64,000 nucleotides of DNA from Schistocephalus solidus (lineage: Eukaryota; Platyhelminthes; Cestoda; Diphyllobothriidea; Diphyllobothriidae), in contig WEDG01000470.1 of NCBI GenBank assembly GCA_017591395.1, forward strand, positions 62,001 to 126,000, in the 5' to 3' direction. A model generated the notes under the pieces. That model did not search any database. It was given only the letters and a program-made list of their open reading frames with translations, and had not been told where the DNA came from. The position numbers and the translations under genes are program-made. This document shows positions 48,160-60,413 of this stretch, piece after piece; position 1 is the stretch's first letter; each line of letters opens with the position of its first letter.

Positions 48160-48521
48160 AGGATACCAATTATTTGGAGACCAATGGGATATATATTATC
48201 CAGTGGCTTGTAGGGTCTCTGTTTCTCTTGATCGTGTTGAGCGCCCTCTTCGTGCTTCTATGCCTTCTGAGATGGAAAGCAAAAGATTCGCGAGGTTTTG
48301 CTTGTAGAAAATGCGTCTGGATGCCAAGGATAAACTTATGTAATAAAAGTCCTCTGAGAATTTCTGCGAACCTCTTGAGGGTTGGGGACGTTCGGCGCAG
48401 TCTGCTGGTGCCCTGTGCTAATCAATCGCACAGGCTTTTGTCATCAACGACAACTAAAGGCAAGCGAGTGTTTATTTTTGATTGTTATTTCAATTTAGGT
48501 TTTGTTAAACATTTCAATTAG
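48160..48521 (+). CDS. Gene 1 exon 13: transmembrane helix and cytoplasmic tail
   Basis: The acceptor is TTTCTTTTCAG|AGGATA and phase 1 matches exon 12. After EDTNYLETNGIY comes a hydrophobic run (IIQWLVGSLFLLIVLSALFV and LLCLL) stopped by RWKAKDSR, i.e. a type I single-pass helix with positive residues inside. The tail of about 85 residues (CRKCVWMPRINLCNKSP onward) is basic, Cys- and Ser-rich and has no motif I recognise. No classic PDZ-binding end is seen; it terminates ...KHFN at the stop 48519-48521. A GC donor (AAAG|GCAAGC near 48461) could make an alternative, longer form. Confidence 0.75.
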
Positions 48522-49078
48522 AGTCATCGTGAAATCCTCAGTAAAAAATATGAAAAATTAAAAATTGTCTGAAATACTTTAACGAAATCGCAAATGTTTG
48601 ATGCTGTTTCTTTTTTTAAATCAAGCATAAACTTTTGCTTAGGTGAATTTAATTAAAGGAAAGGGACATACGCTCACCTTAATGTTGCAATAATGTAATT
48701 GAATAACCTTTATTATTACTTTATTAGTACAATCCCACTAAAAATGGAAAAATACGTGGACGCACCAATGTCGAGGTCGAAATAGAATGAAGCAATATAA
48801 AATATTATTTTAAATGATAGCTACACGTGACTCCTGGTAAGGAGTCGTTGATGCGGCACATTGTTTGTGTATGCACAAGAATTACGGTATAAAAACCATT
48901 AAATCTACTGGTTTTGAAAATTCAACTGTAATAAATATTTTTCCCAAAAACCATTTATCACACTTAATAAACCTTACCCTTTTTTTATTCAAATGCTTAC
49001 TTGGGAAATTTCAAGGAAATACTAAAGTATTAATTTTACTGATCGTGTTTTATATGGATGCTCAAGAAAACCAATAAA
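48522..49078 (+). other. Probable 3' UTR of gene 1
   Basis: AT-rich sequence after the stop with AATAAA hexamers at 48930, 48966 and 49073. Any could be the polyadenylation signal; the last coincides with loss of ORF-like sequence. Confidence 0.4.
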
Positions 49079-51812
49079 ATGCGTGCAACAAAGTTAATTC
49101 GTCATCTGCTTGCAATTTCAATGTTGAAACCGTAATATGTTGTTTTTAAAACTGTTTTCGGTTATTTACTTCATAATCCTTTTCTTTAAGTAGACTTTTG
49201 TTCAAGTCTTATGGTGTCTTTTCCCACCATCAAACGTTTGTGATTTCGAGAAACCTACCCTTTGCAAATCGTCTACAGAATTCACCGTCAACCTCCGTAA
49301 TTGCAACAGAACTAAATCAGAGCGTTTACCCAGCAAAACATTAACCTCTGTAAATGGAACAGAACTCAATTAGACTTGAAATCCCTCACATTAGATTTTA
49401 GTTCTTATCCCAACTTAATTATAACGCAATCTCAACATATCTACCAGCTGTTGAAACATTTAAAATACGGTATTTTTCATTGAAAGGTTTAAAGATTAAA
49501 TACAACTTTCAAACGTTTGACCAAATTGAGCAATGATCTGCAAACGCAGAATAGTTTACTTCGCTCCTGCTCAGAGGTGACTGACAACTTTAAAGTAGGC
49601 ATGACTGTAATCCTCCATGCCTTACTATGCACAAGAGTGATTCTGCTATGCATACTAGGGAATATCCCTCAGATAAGCGCATTTTTCCCAACTTGGAATG
49701 CCAAATATCAAGAGCTCACAGAGTTTTCCCTCTTATTTGTAGAGCCACGCCTGCCACTGGTAAGCTCAGACGTTTTACATATTAACTTACCTGAGTTCTT
49801 TAAAACTACTTGCCATTACTGTGGGAATAAATGCGCGGGTAGTGTTTTTCTGCAAGCAAATCCATATATTTATACCATGAAAAGTTAGATCGTCATCAGG
49901 CAGTGCTATCTAGAGACCTCACAGGCGGTTGCACAGTGTATTTCGAGTATCGATATGGAAATAGGAAGACTGTCCTATCACACACGCTGATGAGTATCTA
50001 TCTCATGAGCAGAAGATAAAAAGTGAATTTTAAGTTTCCTCAGAGAAACGCATGTCTTATCGTGCATAAGTGGAATTATTCCTTTTGACTTACTCTCTGG
50101 CACTGATGATGCCCTTTTACAACATTTAGGTTACTGATGCTCAAAAAAGCAAGTCCAACACCCGCATATTGACCCTTGGGAAACCTTCAAGGTGAGCTGT
50201 CACAAGTGCATGTTTACCAGGCTTTGCTGTTAAATCAAAGCTAGTCTGACAGTTTCGATTGACTGATTTTGATTTATCTTTTCAAACTTGTCTAGGCAAA
50301 GCTATGCAACTAGTTTGCACTAATAAGGTGTTATTATTGACATTTGCCATAGCAAAATATTGCTCTACAATCATCTTTATTCACGCTTGTATTTTACTTG
50401 GGGGCCTATCGCTTTGCACTCAAAGCTGCGGTTTTGATTGTGGCCAAATCCTGATAAAACGCCAACCTAGCAATCAGCTTCTTGTGGGATTTTTGAAGTG
50501 AGCGACTGGTGCACTGGAAATCGAACTTAAATACCTCTTCGTACTGTGGCCCTATGGCACTATCGTGCATGTGTTGAAACCTAATGTGTTATGTAGGGTT
50601 TATGTTGTGTGTGTGTATGCTACGCGCAGACGAGCTGTTAAACACTTTTAGCCACTGCAATCAATTCCCGTCTCCAATGACTGAGCAAGGAACAGAGAGA
50701 ACGCGGTCGACTCTGGGGACTTAGTATTCACGTCACTCCGCACTTATCTCTCAATATGAACAATCTGACAGAATCAAAACTCTTACAATTCGTTAAAAGC
50801 CCTGGCTTAGTAACCTGGCAACCGATGGAGTAACTCGGCCCCCTCAGGACGGAGATTTAGGCTGCACGGCCTAATTTCGAACGTATTTGCTATGCATTCG
50901 CACTTTGATGGAATCTGGGTCACCCTCCCTTGTTTGTATGCAACCGAGGTTCATCGTGCGCAGACTAGGCATGTGTGACAAGTACCATGCACTTTTTCGT
51001 TGATCTTCGGGTGTCTTATAAATACAATATGTTATAGTAAAGGGACGCGCATATATTATTTTTTGTACTCATTTGGTAACAACTCACGTAACCTTCAAAT
51101 TCTATGGTCAAAGAACGGTTACATTCAGTTTTGAAAAATTGTTTTCATTTCCCGAATAATTTAAAGCCCAATTTACTGTTGAATTTAGGGTTTGTGTTCT
51201 ACAAGATGTATCTTTTCAATGTAAATTTAATCGCGCTTTCGTACATGTCACTAATACGAGTTTATATAGTAATGGTAAAAGTCTGCAATTGATATAAACC
51301 ATATCGTATTCTTCATGAGGAGTTTGAGCAAAATTAGAGATACGATTCTTCTTAATGGGTCTTGCGAGGTCTTAGAAAATCTTGTCACTAGAAACTATTT
51401 AAAACTGAAATATAGCTCTTCTTTCCGTATAAACTTTAAAGAGGGCGTGATTGGCTATCTAGTGAGTAAAATGTGAAATGTTTTAGAGATTTTTTCCATT
51501 GAATATACTTGCATTCCTATCAGTACAAAACTGAAACTAGTTAAGTAAGTATTTTTACCACATGTGCTTTTTACAGGCATTCGAAAAGACGTCCAGTAAA
51601 AATCCTGCCTCCTCGTTTGTCGAAATAGCTTGTGATTATCCTGTACCATAATAAACATTACAATCTCACTTAAGTTCTCCTTCTTTATTGAATATTAATT
51701 TTAGATTTTCAGTTGATATTTGATGAGCTCGGTCACTGACTGTAGGCTGAGCAGTAAAGGAAATCTTGCAAGTGACTTCACCCATGTGATTGAATTATCT
51801 TTATCATTTCAG
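49079..51812 (+). other. Intergenic region or undetected 5' part of gene 2
   Basis: Gene 2 must have coding sequence upstream of 51813 because that exon starts in phase 2. I could not identify it. ORFs at 49517-49888 and 50259-50501 lack phase-compatible donors with good motifs. The rest is AT-rich. Confidence 0.4.
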
Positions 51813-51969
51813 TTTTCCAAATGCAAATATTCAGTTACCGGCATTTTACCCACGACAATCTCATGTTGACGCATATGATGTGGAACGATTCATGGTCACA
51901 GTGGATGGCCAAACAATCATTACCATGACAGCAAATTCTGGGCTTTCATTAAAACTATGGAGTATTAAG
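51813..51969 (+). CDS. Gene 2 exon a: WD40 repeat
   Basis: The acceptor is TATCATTTCAG|TTTTCC (phase 2) and the donor is ATTAAG|GTGAGA (phase 0). It encodes FPNANIQLPAFYPRQSHVD, then FMVTVDGQTIITMTANSGLS and LKLWSIK. This is the FxVTxDGxxIxTxxxxxxLxLWxI pattern of the closing strands of a WD40 blade. Confidence 0.8.
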
Positions 51970-53677
51970 GTGAGATATGTCTTGCGAATGAGTACTGATG
52001 TCATCTTAAACTCCTCCTTACAAATTTGATTTTTTGCTCATAATTCCTCTATGATAATCGAATAATGCACCTGCCTCTTAGGAAACACTCACTCTGGACT
52101 CAATGCAAAAATAAGCATATTTTTCTTAGTTTCCCACGTCGCAGGTATTTTTATAAAAGACTTGAATTTTCAGACGGTAGTGAGAATGTAAAAACAGTTG
52201 ATATTTGAAAGTGTCTGCATTATGAACGGGCCAAACGTAGAAAACTTCACCGGTCGTTTTGGTGTTAAGCACTAACTGAGCGACAATGAAATATAGATGG
52301 CTTGTTTTTCAGGTAGGTGTGTGGTAAGTTATACCTTTGAGCAAAGCCTAATAATAACGCGAGCTCATTAACCATCCCCTTGTACATCACCTAGATTTGC
52401 TTACTCATCCAAAATTCTGCCTTGGCTGGATTCGTTCGCCTGTCATAATCTACATGTGACAGTGTTTTTCTTTCAAAAGGCCATACAGCAGGGACTTTTA
52501 CCGCTTGTTTACATCGCAGAGCGCAGAACAAATTTAGACTAGCCAAATTCCTTTTATGGGATATATTTCTCCTTCCTACATGTATGAATTATGCTTTAAA
52601 TAATACAAGGAGGGCTTTTGGTAGCCTTTCTAGTTTACAAGAATTAGTTATTGTCAGCGGCTGCATAATTTTTTTATAATATCAAAACAGAATCTGATCA
52701 TTGAATATGTACGAATCTCGATAACTTTAAAGTTATTCCAACATTGATCGCAAAGGCTTTAGTTTATGCATCTGGCATAAAAGTACGAAGATAGGTCAAG
52801 GAGGGAGTTTTACATAATTATAGTTGTTTTCATTACTATTCGAGGACCGGAAGGTCAGAAAATAAAGAAAGAAGAAGAAAAAGAAGAAACAATCACTGGT
52901 AAATGAGGTTTGTTGGTCAGACGCTTCGCATTCTCGTTTGAACCATCATCAGAGACAGTTTAAGATCAGGGTGAAAGAGAAGTTAGGAGTGAAGTGTTTA
53001 TAGGGTGTTATTTCCAGGCCACCGTGGTCATGATCCAATTAACAGATCTCGCGTTCATTACTGGGCTCGTATTTGAAGTGATGATTGCTCGTTAGTCCGC
53101 ATCCGAGTAGTTAATTAGCAAAAGTAGCATCGCTAATTGTTCGCGTGACGTTTGTTTGGTCATTTGGCTCACTGTCACTGGGTTCCGTTGAGGACCAGTG
53201 CCTTTTCGCATACTGAGTTGAGTGGTTATTTCACTTGTTTGAGGACTGCGTGTTTGTGAGCCGATTATTACTCAGTGCAAATAGTTGTCAGACCCTGCAA
53301 AAACGTGGCGTACGTTATACTTAAATATCTGACTGGGTTCTGTCGAATGAGCAGTGACGAGAACTAGCGTCCTTCCCCCTCAATGCTGCCAGATGTTCGG
53401 CTCTCTGCGTATGAACTCCACCTGGTTTCTTCGAAGTAGCTGCTTTGTCTATATACACGCTGAATGTGATGAACGACTCCAGACATTTACTGAGGTAGCA
53501 GTGGTTCGTTTGGCCTCCTTACTTGCTGCCAGAGGGAAACTGTAATGGACCCGTATTTGTGCCACCATTGATCGTTAAAAATTCAACGCCAGTTTTCACG
53601 CCCGAAGTCTAGTCCCGAATAACTTGACCACAAGCCAATGCCCTTACTACTGCTATAAAACCTCGCTTTGTATCGGC

Positions 53678-53736
53678 CGTTATATTCAGTCATATTCATA
53701 TTCAGTCAGTTATATTCAGTTATATTCATTTCATGC
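53678..53736 (+). repeat. Short tandem repeat, TTATATTCAG-type
   Basis: About five imperfect copies of TTATATTCAGT / CATATTCAGTCA occur in a row. It is a minisatellite-like tract in gene 2 intron a. Confidence 0.75.
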
Positions 53737-55989
53737 CGTTTCCATCATACAAAATGTTCGCAATACCTTTTATTCAGAGTCAAGCTACAAAACCTGAGGT
53801 CAAATGATGAACTCGGAACAAAAAGTTAATTATTTAAGTTGACCGCGTTTCAGGCCCATGTAATTGTAAAATAAAAAATACTGTGATTGCGTTGTCCGGA
53901 AAGTTGATTAAAGGCTTTGGACTCATCTGTTTGGAAGATAGTTTCTTATAAACTGACAGTTGTGTTGTTGTCCAATAAACACAATTCATTTCTGGGGCCT
54001 GCAGAACCTTATTTCCTGCTACGACAGACATTATATTTTCGAAAATTTCAATTAAGCTAGTTGACTCAGTTAGAGCAATTCAAATAAGGCAATAACCGCA
54101 GTCAAGATGGGAACATAGAATAAATGTAAATTCTTTTGATCATCAAAGTTCGATTAGAAGTAAGTGTGTTTTTCCAATATAGTAAAGGTCTCAACTTCTG
54201 AAAAAAAATGCAAGTTCAAAAAAGTTATTGGCCTTGTCATTACGACTGACATAGCATTTGATTAACAAAGTTTTATTATCAACCGTTTTCTATCTCTTTC
54301 GTATGTAAAGTAGAAACAAAATACATCTCAAAGGTAATACTCCGTTTCTGCTGCCTCATTGTTTTTTTCTCACGCACAGACTTCACAAATAGGTTGATAC
54401 CGTCACTGAAAAGTTCTTTGAGTAATTTTTGACATCAAATAAGATGCGGGTTTTCCATTTTAAAATTATATTTGTCATATTGAAATAATTTTAAGACAGA
54501 CTAAAGAATGCTCGAATACATGACGGATGAGGCAGTGCTCTGCAACTAGTTTGAGTACCTGGAATAAATTTGATAACCACACCGGATGTATTGGCCAGCG
54601 AAGACAGTGAATCCCTCTGCTCAAGTACTCATCGTATGGCCCGCAGATGATGAACGTCACGATAGGGCGTTGAGCGATGGAAGACGACCAATGACAACGT
54701 TGATGGATGAGGGATTTGATTGGGGTTCAAATGTCAAAGCGGGAGAGATTATGATCTAGGTGTGAAGCCACGAGGTAAGGGGAGTGTAAGCAGAGCATTT
54801 TTGTGCCTCTTCGCAATGAGGTAGGAAGGTGAGACTAAACATTTGGGATTTAAAATGCAACTTGGGCTGCAGAGGCTGAAAAGCCTGAACGAAAGCATGT
54901 AAAATAATGATCGCCAAGAGTTGGATGATGGCCTTTGTCGCCACGAGTGTTTGCTGTCTTAAGGTTATGAAGTGTTTCGGGCCACCTTGTAGAGGAACCG
55001 AAAGGCTCGGTTAACGCCTGCACGATGGAACCTCCATTAGATAAAGTCTTTACAAAGCCTTTGTTACACCCTGCCGGATGGCGATCTCTCATCCGCTTGG
55101 ATGGGTGTGGGGTCGTTCGACAAACAGAACCTATCCAACCATCAAAAGGCAAAGGTAGGATCGAATGCGATCAGCGAACTCATCCGCTCACACTCCATAC
55201 TCCCTCCCATTTCTACCCATCCCCGAACGCATTGTGTTGCTTTGACAATGCACGATCACGTTCCACTGAAATTTTGGTCCTCTGACGTCAGAACTAGATC
55301 GAACTTCGTCCCTTTTGTTTGCAATATCAAGATGCCCATCAACTCTCACTTAGTGCACTGGTTGGTGAACAGGAAAACAGTCTTTGCTGACAGAACGTTT
55401 AGTGTTAAGGAAACCAAGCCTTCTTTTGGTTAATGACTATCCAAGCGAAAAAGACAACAGCAAAAAAATCAGGAATCGAGAATAAGTGGAGAAGTGCGGG
55501 ACGGGTATAAAATAGCTGGAACAGGACTTTAATTTGCATGGATGTAAGGCTTCGCTCCTGAAACCGCTATCGCAAACAGTGACATTGATGGGTAGTGAAT
55601 GCGCAAGGGTCAAAGCATTCGCTGAATGCATTTAATACGTGGTCACATTAATCACCGATGTCTATCCATAGTGTAATGGCTGCCCATTCGCGGCACCCGA
55701 ATCAATTTCTACCCTATAATGAGAAATGTTCCTTCTTGTTGTGATAATTATTGGATAGGTTGGTTGGCTGCTAATATCATTGGAGTTAGTGGTCGCTGTT
55801 GGGCTGTTGCGTCTGATAATTTGCAAGAGCTCGGAGAATCACCCAACGGAACCAGCTGTCAATATTTAACTAACATATGAAAATGGTAATTCTGGGTATC
55901 CAATTAACGATGCAGGAGGAAAAAGACAGTAGGTAGTTTCCCCATCCATCAGCATGATTAAAATTAACTATTTATTAGTATTCAGTCAC

Positions 55990-56260
55990 ATGAAAATAGC
56001 AATGCAAGTAGTGAACATTCTCAACAGCCACTCCACTAATCGCAAACGCAATTGCATAAGTGGGCACACTGTAGTAAATTGGTGGTCAGGGTTGCCAGTG
56101 AAGAATCATTTACAGGTGATTAGAGAGAATGGCTATCGAGGCAAATTTGTTCACTGGTGCATTCTTAAACGGGATCAAAACCGTACCGGTTCCCAAATTC
56201 TCATTAGTTCTCCCATATATCAGTTACATATCGGAGACCGTAAAATGCCTCCTCACATCA
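55990..56260 (+). pseudogene. Possible Penelope-like element fragment
   Basis: A + strand frame (55954-56265) reads VVNILNSHSTNRKRNCISG, a spacer, then VIRENGYRGKFVHWCILKRD. This resembles the stretch after the RT core in Penelope-like elements, where an ILxxHSxxxxxxK(R)xC ... xxNGYxxxFVxxCIxKR pattern is usual. The frame ends in a stop and the adjoining GIY-YIG part is not recognisable. Assignment rests on recalled family pattern. Confidence 0.5.
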
Positions 56261-57643
56261 CTTGAGTCGAGTTTTCAGCGAGCCCAGAGGTAACCATCAG
56301 GCGTCGAGGAATGAAACCGAAAGACCCGTCATTATGACAGGAACTACCAGACGTCTTTGAGCATACTCGATGTAGCTTCGAGGACCTCAGATAAGTCGAA
56401 GAATCTAGAAAGTGTTTAGGATGACAATGATAGGCAAGACAGTAAAAGGGTGGAGACTTAAAGCAGCTCATTCCAAAAGACCCAGCGCAACCTTCAAGTT
56501 TGAAGGAGCTGGAATTCACGCGAGGTGTGTGTTACTTGTTTTGAGCAGCACGCGGGTGAAAAATACCTACAGTGCTCGTGTCAGTGATCTCGACTGAAGA
56601 ACTTATCACTCCAACAACCAACATTGGGCACAATATTGCAGCAACTGACTTGGATGCCAGAAATTAAGCCATTATTGCACCGTGTTCGGCCATCAGTGGA
56701 GCATGTGTTGGCTGCCAACATTTGTAGGTATGTAATGTCATAGCCAATTCGGCATATAAATGTTGCAACACTTGCCCATTTGTTACGCCTATCTGTTACC
56801 GTCTGCGAGGTTCAAATGCACCGTCAGAGGAATAAATGTTCTATACTGACAATTGATTATTTTATCGGCGAACATATTTATATCCACCTGGGGTTTAAAC
56901 CATACATTAAACTGATACACAAATACTAGCGAAAAGTCTAGCCAGAGGTTAAGACATTATTCTGTCACGGCATGACGCAGCTGTAAGGAATTTGGCACAT
57001 CAGTGTTCCCACAGTATTTTTGTATGGCAGCGGCAGAATATCGTCTAAACACATGTTTACGCTTTTAGCTAATACCGGTGCTGCCAGTATGGTCAATTTT
57101 TTAATTCGAATATATACTACTGTCAGTCTGTTGACAGTTTATTGAATATGATGCGGTAATACTACTATGGTGTATGGATTTTGGCCCAGCTATTTAAATA
57201 CACTTTTGGATTGTGCTTATTAACCTTAATTCTGACTAATTTTTCCAAATTGAGCGATCCATCTCTGAAAAAAATAAAAGGCAACAACATTGAATTTTCC
57301 TCTGTATTTGAAAAAGGTTTGTTTTTTCTCTGTTCTCCCATAGCGCAGGTTTCCTTTTTGCTATTCGCACACGGCAACTGCATGAACATTACATTACGTG
57401 CCATATTCGGCAACATTTTCTTTAGTCTTTATCAATTGATACCATTATTTTTCTGAAATTCGAACGTTACCTCTCAACATTTTTATCTCACGCACTTCTT
57501 TTTATAGAACAGGATAAGGGTCTTACTGCAGAGAAAGATAGGCAGTAACGTCGAGATCTTATGTTGCTATTCAGTACTTCTCTACACCTGGTTCTGCAAG
57601 TGTATTATTCCAAACTAAACCTTAAGTGTTTGCACTTCCGCAG

Positions 57644-57794
57644 TTTCTAAAAGCTAATGCAAGGTTACTATATTTGAACTCGGCAGTCCCTGTGAAGGAG
57701 AATACAAGAAAAGTCAATCCATTCTGTTTTAACGATTTCGTCATTGCAAAGCGAGAAGTGCCATCGGTTTATGAGGCGATCTCAATACATGGAT
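57644..57794 (+). CDS. Gene 2 exon b
   Basis: The acceptor is GCACTTCCGCAG|TTTCTA, phase 0 from exon a. The donor is ATGGAT|GTAACA, phase 1 into exon c. It encodes about 50 residues: FLKANARLLYLNSAVPVKEN, then FCFNDFVIAKREVPSVYEA and ISIHG. It has mixed beta character with no repeat signature of its own and probably forms the outer strands between blades. Weaker donors at 57758 and 57767 (both phase 0) are alternatives, but then exon c would have to start at 59502. Confidence 0.6.
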
Positions 57795-59496
57795 GTAACA
57801 CGCAATAACATTACTTTACCCGAAGCCTAATGCGGTTAACAGTTACAGTAGATTAATCATCTTATGAAATGTCAACCAACATTCTTAAATGGGTTAGCGA
57901 TTCAAGCAAACTACTTAAATAGCATTTTTGCGCAGCCTAATACCAAGATATTTCAGTCATAGTAGAAAGCTGGCTTTTAATTGAGCTTCTTGCGTAGCGC
58001 CCGCAAAAAGTATGCTACATAAAAAATGGTTACTTAATAAGTGCACAAGTTAACATTTGATTTTCAATTTTCTTAGTAGATAAAAATATTTTACAAAAAA
58101 AATTAATTAAAATCTTCATTTTTTACCTTTTTGTTATCGCCTGTTCAAATTTTATACTTTAAGAAAGGGTTATTCAGGTTTTCAAAAAGTTTGTAGTGGA
58201 GATATTTAGAATAATCTTGAAATTTCCATCCATAATACATAGTGTCCGTCTATTTATTTATGTTGCATACAATGTCTACAATAGGAGACAAATCCATAAT
58301 AACATTTTATGCGAACTGTGTCGTATCGTTTTCAAGCCTTTGCAAAAGTTGTGATTTTTCCTTACGCAGATTTTATAAAACACGTAGTTTGGAAACCTTC
58401 AGTTCAAGTGGGGTTGAAAATTATTCAGCATTGAATAAGACCATCGAAAATCAATGAGAAAATTGTGTACTTCTTCAGCAGCCATGTCTTACGGAGTATA
58501 TTTTTGCGAGCGGAGAGTAAGAAACTCGTTCAAAGGCTGATATTATTCTGTGACTGAAATATCTTGGGATTAGTGGGCATGATATTCAATACGACTTTGC
58601 TAGCTAAGTTATTTGTTTGAATCGAAAACACACTTCAGTATTTTGGTTCTCATTTTATAAGACAGGGAGGCTAGTGTAAAATTATATTGGAAAGGATTCA
58701 TGACAAAAGGAGAAAAAATTCGTAGGACAACATTTTCACTAGCAGTTAGCCTAATAGTAGACCCAAGAGGAGGGGTCTATGGCAAGTGCTGTCGTTTTTA
58801 AAATTTGGCTTGTTGGTAAAGGCCACTGGTTTGGACAATCAGCGACTTATCTCAGAGAAGAAATTTAGAAATGGCAAATTTCTGTCGATTGTTACGTGCG
58901 AATGAGTGAAGGAGCATATAAGACAGACAAGGAATCCGGCATTAAATGCGCTTTAAAATCCCACATGTAACAGCTCCTGTATGATGTTATTGACTCTAGA
59001 ATAATCTAGGGGGTGTTTGGAAAGATTACAATTTTTAGGATGCACTTCAAACCTTTCGTCTGCAATAAATGACTTAATCTAGACTGAAATATGCATAGAT
59101 ATTGTTTATATACAATAACGTTCAAGCAGTAATCGATATTTATTTATGCTTCTTAAGAAGAAATCATCGTTATATTTAACATCAAAATTATTTTCAATCG
59201 CACATAATCGATATCCGCGAACTAATGCGAAAACCGGCCCAACCATGCCTGAAATCGTTTACCCATCGATAATGAAAATGTGGACTGCTTAGACTTCCGC
59301 ATAACTGGTCTACCTTTTTACTGCCTTCCCAGATTACACTGTCACAGTTCTTCAAATTACTAGTTCGACTTCTATGTAAAAGGAAATACCAGATGTTAAA
59401 TTAATCCGCCGATCCAGTAAATTTTTACACCTCAAGTGTTGGATCTATTAAAACAACGACGTAACAAAACGTAATGTAGGCACGATTACTGATTAG
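57795..59496 (+). other. Gene 2 intron b
   Basis: AT-rich intron of 1.7 kb. The ORF at 58242-58457 has an acceptor-like CTTACGCAG inside it but no WD40 signature and no phase support. Nothing else is identified. Confidence 0.5.
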
Positions 59497-59655
59497 CCAA
59501 GCATTTGGATGGTAGTGCAGCTGTCGTACACTGCTCAACGTCAGACAGTCAGCATCTGTTAGCTGGGTGTTCTGCACGATTGTTTTCATTCGAACCTCCA
59601 TTGTACATGAGTTCTATTGAAGATATAGATGTCGAAGTTTTTAAAACCAATGAAA
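59497..59655 (+). CDS. Gene 2 exon c: WD40 repeat
   Basis: The acceptor is ACTGATTAG|CCAAGC (phase 1) and the donor is AATGAAA|GTAATA (phase 1). It encodes KHLDGSAAVVHCSTSDSQHL and LAGCSARLFSFEPPL, with the (G)H-x6-V-x4-S-x-D-x2-x-LLAGC-xxxLxxF layout of a WD40 blade. It continues to SSIEDIDVEVFKTNE. An alternative acceptor five bases later (phase 0) exists. Confidence 0.7.
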
Positions 59656-60159
59656 GTAATATCGTTGAATATTTCCTTTTCAAAAAATTTTGATAAGCCC
59701 TCATGCAAAACTCAGTGGCCCTCTTTTTTAAACTTCATTATATTTACCTGTTGGATGTATTTCGAGGTAGACTGTACCTAAAAGCCTTCAAGGTAGATGT
59801 AACCAAGCGAATTTAACGTATATTTAGGCACTAGCATAATAATCGACCGAGACGTTTGGTGTTGTGATCCCACGGTTCTGAAAACGACTCTTTCAATGCA
59901 GTCTCTATTCGTGAGATTTCAAATACATCTTCATCCGGTAGCTTGCCCATGGGTTTTTTCTTTAGATATTATTATTAAGTTGCTTCCAGTTTAACATGCC
60001 GAAAGGCTAAGACATGAAATAGAAGAAATATATCTCCACATGCAATTTACTCAAGTTTTTTGCCTTCCCAATAGGATGGAAGCTGCCAAGATATACTGAC
60101 GCAAAATAAATCTTCATTCCAAAAGGAGCCTCCAGATTCGGTTGATTTTGCCTTGTTAG

Positions 60160-60360
60160 AACGAAATCAGTGTCTTCTTGCAGGCTATGGACAGGCTGCT
60201 ACTCTATGGACCCTACCTTTTCTGGGCAAAGGAGAAAAGGTCCACTTTCAACTTAAGAGTCCGGTTTGGAATATCTTCGGGTATGAAGAGGTGTTTTTCT
60301 CATCGTTTCGGCGCCAACACAGTCAGGCAGGAATGAATGCTTTGCTGTTCTCAGTGTCTG
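60160..60360 (+). CDS. Gene 2 exon d: WD40 repeat
   Basis: The acceptor is TTTGCCTTGTTAG|AACGAA, phase 1 from exon c. It encodes RNQCLLAGYGQAATLWTLPF (end of a blade: LLAGYxxxATLWxL), then LKSPVWNIFGYEEVFFSSF and GMNALLFSVS. The donor at CTG|GTCACC is weak. Removing the next 53 bases restores a long in-phase frame, whereas reading on gives only a further 40 codons to a stop at 60480. Confidence 0.7.
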
Positions 60361-60413
60361 GTCACCTGACACAAAAGCTTTCCTCTATCAAACCAATTTA
60401 TGCATTCCTAAAG
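60361..60413 (+). other. 53-base micro-intron in gene 2
   Basis: It starts GTCACCTG and ends ATTCCTAAAG. CTGAC and TTTCCTCTATC are possible branch and pyrimidine signals. Its length (2 mod 3) links the two frames with a phase-1 Asp codon. The donor is poor, so an indel is the alternative explanation. Confidence 0.5.

Larger units (their letters stand above)
2927..48521 (+). other. Gene 1 locus: laminin-G/EGF single-pass membrane protein
   Basis: The proposed model has exons 2927-~3043 (tentative), ~3841-4175, 8047-8580, 8639-9245, 11025-11599, 20365-20662, 23367-23478, 29105-29322, 30839-31187, 37475-37739, 42814-42930, 47204-47368 and 48160-48521. From 4175 onward every junction uses GT..AG and the codon phases agree (1,1,1,0,1,2,1,0,1,1,1). 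The product is about 1,170-1,200 residues. Domain order resembles the neurexin/contactin-associated-protein group (LamG-LamG-EGF-LamG-TM), but the first two LamG units are of the looser ConA-like (LamG_3) type, so I do not assign orthology. A role in cell adhesion or reception is inference from architecture alone. Two one-base homopolymer frame breaks (near 8955 and 30869) interrupt the reading frame as assembled. Confidence 0.7.
51970..57643 (+). other. Gene 2 intron a
   Basis: Intron of 5.7 kb. It holds a GA-rich tract (52858-52890), a possible Penelope-like tail (52905-53170), a TTATATTCAGT tandem repeat (53678-53736), a GC-richer block at 54500-55330 with unidentified open frames, and a probable Penelope-like fragment at 55990-56260. 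A decayed relative of dispersed repeat A lies at 56925-57085. Confidence 0.5.

Noticed and set aside
49517..49888. ORF of 123 residues with CHYCGNKC word, possible zinc ribbon or upstream exon of gene 2
   Set aside because: Possible donors give phase 1, whereas the next gene 2 exon needs phase 2; no other domain signal.
58242..58457. Possible extra exon of gene 2
   Set aside because: An acceptor-like site exists inside the ORF, but exons b and c already join in phase and no WD40 signature is present.
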